Positions 53,024-56,997 of a stretch of DNA of 56,997 nucleotides are shown here, piece by piece. The notes below the pieces were generated by a model. That model was not told the origin of the DNA, did no database searches, and worked only from the letters and a program-made list of their open reading frames with translations. Position numbers and translations under genes: made by a program. Position 1 is the stretch's first letter; the number at the start of each line of letters is the position of its first letter. The stretch is taken from positions 1-56,997 of the forward strand of contig MFKH01000006.1 of assembly GCA_001779505.1 (NCBI GenBank). The letters are read 5' to 3'. This DNA comes from Candidatus Jorgensenbacteria bacterium GWA1_54_12. Its GTDB lineage: Bacteria > Patescibacteriota > Minisyncoccia > UBA6257 > GWB1-50-10.

Positions 53024-53209
53024 TCACCAACTCGCCTTCTTCATCCCTGGTATCTCGCCTTCGGACGCAAGCTCTCTGAAACAAATACGGCACACGTTAA
53101 AATCGCGTATGTACCCGCGCACTCGCCCGCAACGGAAACACCGGCGAACCTTCCGTGTCGTGTATTTCGGCACACGCTTTGATTTGACGATTTTTGATTC
53201 CTTTGCCAT
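53024..53209 (-). CDS. rpsN: ribosomal protein uS14, zinc-binding type
   Basis: The 61-residue protein has two CxxC pairs (CFRCG and CRICF) that mark the zinc-type S14, and ends FRELASEGEIPGMKKASW. Confidence 0.95.
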   Translation of the reverse strand: MAKESKIVKSKRVPKYTTRKVRRCFRCGRVRGYIRDFNVCRICFRELASEGEIPGMKKASW

Positions 53210-53233
53210 TGCTTCCTTATACCTTATACCTTG

Positions 53234-53734
53234 TTACGCCTTCGTCCTCAAGCCCGTCAGGGGCACGCCGTATGCGCGGTATGCCTCGGTCATGCGGGTT
53301 TTGTTCTGGTAGGCACCGACAATCGTAATCTGCATACCGAACTCCGTGACCGAATCATCCATATTCACCTCGGGGAAAACCGACTGGTCGTGCACACCGA
53401 TATTCAAATTGCCGTGTTCATCAATCGCCGATTCGGACAAACCGCGAAAGTCGCGCACGCGCGGCAGAACCGCGTTTACGAACCGTGACAGAAAGTCGGT
53501 GGCGCGCCTCCCTCGAAGCGTGACCTTAAGCCCTACAACGTCCCCCTCCCGCATGCGGAACTCGGCGATGGAACGCTTCGCCGCCGTTTTCTCCGGACGC
53601 TGGCCGGTAATCGCCGCGAGCGTATCCATAATGTATGGCAGTACTTTGGATTCAAAATCGGGGCGCTGGCGCAGACGGCCGACGCCGGTATTTACGACAA
53701 TCCGTTCCATGGGCAGTTTTATTTCAGGTTTCAT
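53234..53734 (-). CDS. rplE: ribosomal protein uL5
   Basis: The 166-residue protein starts at ATG 53734, which overlaps the uL24 stop (TTATGA). It has PMERIVVNTGVG, TGQRPEKTAAKRSIAEF, LRGRRATDFLSRFVNAVLPRVRDFRG. It lacks about ten residues at the N-terminus compared with E. coli L5. Confidence 0.94.
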   Translation of the reverse strand: MKPEIKLPMERIVVNTGVGRLRQRPDFESKVLPYIMDTLAAITGQRPEKTAAKRSIAEFRMREGDVVGLKVTLRGRRATDFLSRFVNAVLPRVRDFRGLSESAIDEHGNLNIGVHDQSVFPEVNMDDSVTEFGMQITIVGAYQNKTRMTEAYRAYGVPLTGLRTKA

Positions 53735-54033
53735 AATGCTTTGCCGCACTTTCTACATATCCGCGACTTGTTTTTTCCATCCATTTTCATCGCAATGCGC
53801 GTCGGTCCGCACGCCGGGCAAAGGATGCGAACATTGGATGCCGGGAGCGGCCTCACGACGTCAATAATTTCTCCTTTTTCCCCTTGCCGCTTCGGGCGGG
53901 CGTGTTTCTTGAAAACATTGATTCCCTCAATAACCACAAACCCGCGGCTGGGCATAGCCCGCGCCACCTTGCCTTCTTTTCCCTTATCTTTGCCAGTCAT
54001 AACCCGGACATTGTCTCCCTTCTTTATTCTCAT
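53731..54033 (-). CDS. rplX: ribosomal protein uL24
   Basis: The 100-residue protein has MRIKKGDNVRVMTGKDKGKEG and NVFKKHARP. Its C-terminus has two CxxC pairs (CPAC and CRKC) able to bind zinc, absent in E. coli L24 but present in many bacteria. It overlaps both neighbours by 4 bases. Confidence 0.95.
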   Translation of the reverse strand: MRIKKGDNVRVMTGKDKGKEGKVARAMPSRGFVVIEGINVFKKHARPKRQGEKGEIIDVVRPLPASNVRILCPACGPTRIAMKMDGKNKSRICRKCGKAL

Positions 54034-54395
54034 ACGACGTCTCCTGACATGGATACGATTGACTGAAATCCCTTGTCGCGCAGCTCACGCGGAATTGGTC
54101 CAAAGATGCGGGTTCCCCGCGGCTCGCGCTTTTCTATGAGAACAACCGCATTGTCGTCAAACCTGATGTACGAACCGTCCTCGCGGCGGTAGGCCTGCCG
54201 CTGACGCACGACAACGGCGTGCACCACGTCTTTTTTCTTGACAAGCTTCCGTGGTTCAACATCGCGAACCGAAGCGACAATCACGTCTCCGATGCGCGCG
54301 TACCGGCGGCGCGTGCCGCCCAAAATGCGAAAACAGCGCACCTTCTTCGCTCCGGTGTTGTCTGCAACGTCCAATATGGCTCGTTCCTGAATCAT
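54030..54395 (-). CDS. rplN: ribosomal protein uL14
   Basis: The 121-residue protein has IQERAILDVADNTGAKKVRC, the central RYARIGDVIVASV and the end GTRIFGPIPRELRDKGF. Standard length and position. Confidence 0.96.
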   Translation of the reverse strand: MIQERAILDVADNTGAKKVRCFRILGGTRRRYARIGDVIVASVRDVEPRKLVKKKDVVHAVVVRQRQAYRREDGSYIRFDDNAVVLIEKREPRGTRIFGPIPRELRDKGFQSIVSMSGDVV

Positions 54396-54401
54396 GTTTA
54401 T

Positions 54402-54632
54402 TTAGCTTACCTTCCCCGTAATAACCCACCGCTTGTCTTTTGAAATGGGCCTTGTTTCCGCAATAACAACCTTGTCCCCCATGCGGTACTCATTTTTCTC
54501 ATCATGCGCCTTAAAGCGGGTTGTCCGCTTCAGGTAGGTTTGGTAGCGCGGATGCTTCACGAGCCGCGTTACCAAAACGACGCGGGTTTTCTCCATCTTG
54601 TCCGAAACAATAATGCCTTTAAACGTTCTCAT
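54402..54632 (-). CDS. rpsQ: ribosomal protein uS17
   Basis: The 76-residue protein has FKGIIVSDKMEKTRVVLV, HPRYQTYLKRTTRFKAHDE and GDKVVIAETRPISKDKRW. It overlaps uL29 by 14 bases. Confidence 0.95.
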   Translation of the reverse strand: MRTFKGIIVSDKMEKTRVVLVTRLVKHPRYQTYLKRTTRFKAHDEKNEYRMGDKVVIAETRPISKDKRWVITGKVS

Positions 54633-54819
54633 GTTGATTTAATATTGTCATAAGCCGGGCAATCATCCTCTTCGCCTCAATAAGGTCGCGCACGTTTGAA
54701 ACCTTGCCGAGCGAAAGGTCAAAACGCAGCGTGCGGAGCCGTTCCTGCTCCGTCGCCAGGCGTTTCATGAGTTCCTCGCGCGGCAGGGCGCGCACTTTTT
54801 CATATTCGCGTTTCTTCAT
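54619..54819 (-). CDS. rpmC: ribosomal protein uL29
   Basis: The 66-residue helical hairpin protein has LPREELMKRLATEQERL, LRFDLSLGKVSNV and IARLMTILNQHE. Confidence 0.93.
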   Translation of the reverse strand: MKKREYEKVRALPREELMKRLATEQERLRTLRFDLSLGKVSNVRDLIEAKRMIARLMTILNQHENV

Positions 54820-54824
54820 AAAAG

Positions 54825-55247
54825 TTAACGGCTTGAAACCACTATCTTCCCTTTGACCGGCAGCTTATGCATTGCGCGGCGGAGCGATTCGCGCGCCTGA
54901 CCTTCCGCGACACCGGCTACTTCAAAGAGTATCCTTCCGGGGCGGATCGGCACGACATAATGCGACAGGCCGCCCTTCCCTTTTCCCATCTTCACCTCAG
55001 CCGGAAACTTCGTCACCGGCTTGTCTGGGAAAATGCGTATCCATACTTTTCCCTCGCGCTTCAAGAAGTGTGTCATCGCCCGGCGCGCCGCTTCAAGCTG
55101 CGCTCCCGTTATCCACGCAGGAGTCAAAGCCTGCAATCCATAGTCACCGAACGCAAGCCACGTGCCGCGCGTTTCTTTCATCCGTTTCAGGGAACGCCCC
55201 TTCTGCTGCAGGCGGTATTTTTGTTTTTTCGGCTGTAAGGCAGACAT
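54825..55247 (-). CDS. rplP: ribosomal protein uL16
   Basis: The 140-residue protein has LAFGDYGLQAL, ITGAQLEAARRAMTHFLKR, VWIRIFPDKPVTKFPAEVKM and GKGKGGLSHYVVPIRPGRIL. Confidence 0.96.
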   Translation of the reverse strand: MSALQPKKQKYRLQQKGRSLKRMKETRGTWLAFGDYGLQALTPAWITGAQLEAARRAMTHFLKREGKVWIRIFPDKPVTKFPAEVKMGKGKGGLSHYVVPIRPGRILFEVAGVAEGQARESLRRAMHKLPVKGKIVVSSR

Positions 55248-55248
55248 A

Positions 55249-55905
55249 TTATGATTCTCCCTTATATAACCAGACGGTTACGCCGATTGTGCCGTAGGTA
55301 GTGTATGCAGTCGCTCTGCCGAAGTCAATCTGAGCCCGCAATGTTTGGAGCGGCATGGCGCCGAAGGCGAGCCACTCCGTACGCGCAATCTCGGAGCCGT
55401 TCAAACGGCCCGAAACGCGTATCTTTGCTCCGCGCACGTCTTTGTTTGCTTGGATAAATTGCAGATGACGCTTCAGAACGGTACGGAACGGAAGGCGGCG
55501 CTCCAGGTCACTCACGACCTGACCTGCAACAACCGACGCCGAAACTTCGGTCCGGCGGATTTCAACGACATCAACGTGCAGAATAAACCCGAGTGTGATG
55601 CCGCGCTCCTTGCGGAATGTTTTGATTGCCTTAATGAGCGCCTTATTGAGTTCTTCAATGCCGCTCCCTCGCCGTCCGATAATAAGGCCCGGCTTGTTCG
55701 TTTTCACGCTCACGCGAATGTCTTCACGCGTCCGCTCTATTTCAATGCCCGACACCCCGGCGCGCGCAAGCCGCTTCATGATAAGCTCGCGCACAAGACA
55801 GTCCTCCTCAAGAAAGAATCTTAAGGATTTCTTGTAGAACCATCGGCTCGGCCACGGGAAATTGATGCCCAGCCGGAACGTATGCGGTTTAATGCCTCTG
55901 CTCAT
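55249..55905 (-). CDS. rpsC: ribosomal protein uS3
   Basis: The 218-residue protein has the KH domain (KTNKPGLIIGRRGSGIEEL) and the C-terminal S3 part (GAKIRVSGRLNGSEIARTEW). The N-terminus HTFRLGINFPWPSRWF is typical. Confidence 0.96.
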   Translation of the reverse strand: MSRGIKPHTFRLGINFPWPSRWFYKKSLRFFLEEDCLVRELIMKRLARAGVSGIEIERTREDIRVSVKTNKPGLIIGRRGSGIEELNKALIKAIKTFRKERGITLGFILHVDVVEIRRTEVSASVVAGQVVSDLERRLPFRTVLKRHLQFIQANKDVRGAKIRVSGRLNGSEIARTEWLAFGAMPLQTLRAQIDFGRATAYTTYGTIGVTVWLYKGES

Positions 55906-55914
55906 GCGTTTTGA

Positions 55915-56442
55915 TTAACCCATTGATTTCCTCTGAAACAGCCTCTGCAGGCGGCCGCTCTTTCTCTGAGCCTGCGGCTCTGCGGCAGACGTTCGCGAGG
56001 GCGCGCGCTCCGTTTTCTTCTCCGGTTTCGTTTTCTCTTTCTTTATGTGCGGAACGCGATACGACAGCGGTTTTGCCTCGCGCTCGCCCAAGGTCAATGA
56101 CACATGACTCATTGACTTACTTAAAATACTCATGCCTCCGCGGGAAAGGCGCTCCACCCGCTTCAGGACCGGTCCCCCGTCAACCATAATGCGCGCGACA
56201 TACAGCCTGTCTTTGGAAATGTTGCGCGTACTCCTGGCATTCTCACATGCCGAGTGAAGCAGTTTCAAGAGCGGACGCGCCGCGCGCTGGGGCAACGTGG
56301 CAAGCGCCGCCTCCGCTTCAAGAACTGAAACACCTCTCATGAGCCCCGTGAGGCGCCGCACCTTTTGAGGCGCAACATGAAGAAAGCGCAATGTCGCTTT
56401 TATATCGGGTGTCGGATGTGTTTGTGTTGCCGCTTTTGCCAT
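55915..56442 (-). CDS. rplV: ribosomal protein uL22 with C-terminal extension
   Basis: The 175-residue protein has the L22 core (about 12-120, LRFLHVAPQKVRRLTGLMRG, SACENARS, LSRGGMSILSKSMSHVSL) and then about 50 residues rich in Lys, Glu, Pro, Ser and Arg (KKEKTKPEKKTERAPSR...). The usual length is about 110, so the tail is lineage-specific and may reach to the ribosome surface. Confidence 0.94.
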   Translation of the reverse strand: MAKAATQTHPTPDIKATLRFLHVAPQKVRRLTGLMRGVSVLEAEAALATLPQRAARPLLKLLHSACENARSTRNISKDRLYVARIMVDGGPVLKRVERLSRGGMSILSKSMSHVSLTLGEREAKPLSYRVPHIKKEKTKPEKKTERAPSRTSAAEPQAQRKSGRLQRLFQRKSMG

Positions 56443-56450
56443 AGTGTTGA

Positions 56451-56783
56451 TTACTTGGACGCGAATTTGCCGGCCGGCCTGGCCGGTGCAGCCGGAGCCG
56501 CAGTTTGTTTCTGCGCGAGCTCGCGTTGCATCTTGCCGCCATGGCGGATAAATTTGCGCGTCAGAGAGAACTCTCCCAGCCGGTGGCCAATCATGTCTTC
56601 GGTTACGCGCACGAGCGTGAACGTTTTGCCGTTGTGCACGTCAAACTCATACCCGACCATTTCCGGCGATATTTCCGATGCACGCGCCCACGTGCGAATC
56701 GCGCCTCCTTCGGGCTTCTGCTTTCGCAATTTCTTCAAAAGCTTTTCGTCTACGTATGGTCCTTTTTTGGAACTTCTGCTCAT
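56451..56783 (-). CDS. rpsS: ribosomal protein uS19
   Basis: The 110-residue protein has SRSSKKGPYVDEKLLKKLRK, the family end FVRVTEDMIGHRLGEFSLTRKF and an Ala/Pro-rich tail longer than usual. Confidence 0.95.
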   Translation of the reverse strand: MSRSSKKGPYVDEKLLKKLRKQKPEGGAIRTWARASEISPEMVGYEFDVHNGKTFTLVRVTEDMIGHRLGEFSLTRKFIRHGGKMQRELAQKQTAAPAAPARPAGKFASK

Positions 56784-56796
56784 AAATTTCCTTAAG

Positions 56797-56997
56797 CTAT
56801 TTCCTCTTCTTTGACTTGCGCCGCTCCATGATGAGTTTCGTGGATGCTTTGCGCTTATTCCGCGTTTTTCTGCCGCCCGTAATATTACCCCAAATGTCCT
56901 TCGGGCGCTTCGTGCCCCGCTGGGTGCGGCCTTCGCCGCCGCCGTACGAGTGGTCTCGCGGGTTCATGACCGACGCCCGCGTCACCGGCCGTCTTCC
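56797..56997 (-). CDS. rplB: ribosomal protein uL2, C-terminal part
   Basis: The coding region runs off the right edge. The visible part GRRPVTRASVMNPRDHSY, GGGEGRTQRGTKRPKDIWG matches the conserved C-terminal loop of L2 (MNPVDHPHGGGEGR in most bacteria); here the HPH is DHSY. That loop lies near the peptidyl-transferase centre. The end is basic (KLIMERRKSKKRK). Confidence 0.93.
   Translation of the reverse strand, partial: GRRPVTRASVMNPRDHSYGGGEGRTQRGTKRPKDIWGNITGGRKTRNKRKASTKLIMERRKSKKRK

Overview
The window looks like a chromosome segment of a Candidate Phyla Radiation bacterium (Candidatus Patescibacteria, Parcubacteria-like; finer placement is a guess). The signs are a ribosomal-protein operon without uL30 between uS5 and uL15, a 23S-5S rRNA unit with no 16S beside it, very compact gene packing with many 4-base and longer overlaps, a shortened phosphoglycerate kinase, a half-size MFS protein, a cluster-less MutY relative, type IV pilus PilO, and peptidoglycan genes with little other biosynthesis. 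TGA is used as a normal stop codon, so this is not a recoded (UGA = Gly) lineage. None of the eight tRNA genes encodes its CCA end.

Layout. 1-6.9 kb: tRNA-Ser, a short-chain dehydrogenase, an ImmA/IrrE-PIN toxin-antitoxin pair, a membrane protein, a degenerate HAD protein, an alpha/beta hydrolase, an MFS transporter, Tag glycosylase and a half-MFS protein. 7-14.8 kb: an orphan zinc-ribbon gene, a HAD phosphatase, a MurD-MurC fusion, a MutY-like glycosylase, ThiI, a 3D-domain protein, an RluA-family pseudouridine synthase and an orphan gene. 14.9-19.9 kb: tRNA-Leu with a hairpin array bounded by a copy of its own 3' end, a GreA-like factor, a radical SAM protein, an RNHCP protein, bL19, two tRNA-Thr, a secreted coiled-coil protein, bL33, tRNA-Trp, tRNA-Leu and a small membrane protein. 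19.9-27.5 kb: ParA, a candidate structured RNA, ParB, Rel, GroES-GroEL behind a CIRCE-like operator, and topoisomerase I. 27.5-41.6 kb: PilO, tRNA-Ile, a glycosyltransferase, a histone-like basic peptide, tRNA-Ala, then a cell-wall and chromosome-segregation run (murA, pcm, scpA, scpB, a DacA-like peptidase, mraY, ftsW, murG), gltX, an M23 hydrolase and a PD-(D/E)XK nuclease. 41.6-44.4 kb (minus): RNase P RNA, RNase HI, a DHH phosphoesterase and pgk. 44.4-47.7 kb (minus): 5S and 23S rRNA. 47.9-57 kb (minus): map, adk, secY and the spc/S10 ribosomal-protein operon up to the end of uL2.

Two themes go beyond gene content. First, many genes have a TAnnnT -10 hexamer, often as TGnTAnnnT, ending only 6-8 bases before the start codon, which predicts leaderless mRNAs; a minority of stand-alone genes instead have classic promoters, strong Shine-Dalgarno sites and intrinsic terminators. 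Second, short palindromes are scattered through intergenic DNA, coding regions and structural RNAs. One has a perfect 23-base core present three times, each copy at the promoter of a translation gene (rplS, gltX, 23S-5S rRNA) and one copy also supplying the end of map. GC-rich ones sit inside RNase P RNA, 23S rRNA, topA, adk and a DHH gene. These palindromes, the hairpin array behind tRNA-Leu, and the promoter-driven structured RNA between parA and parB are the best candidates for undescribed biology here.
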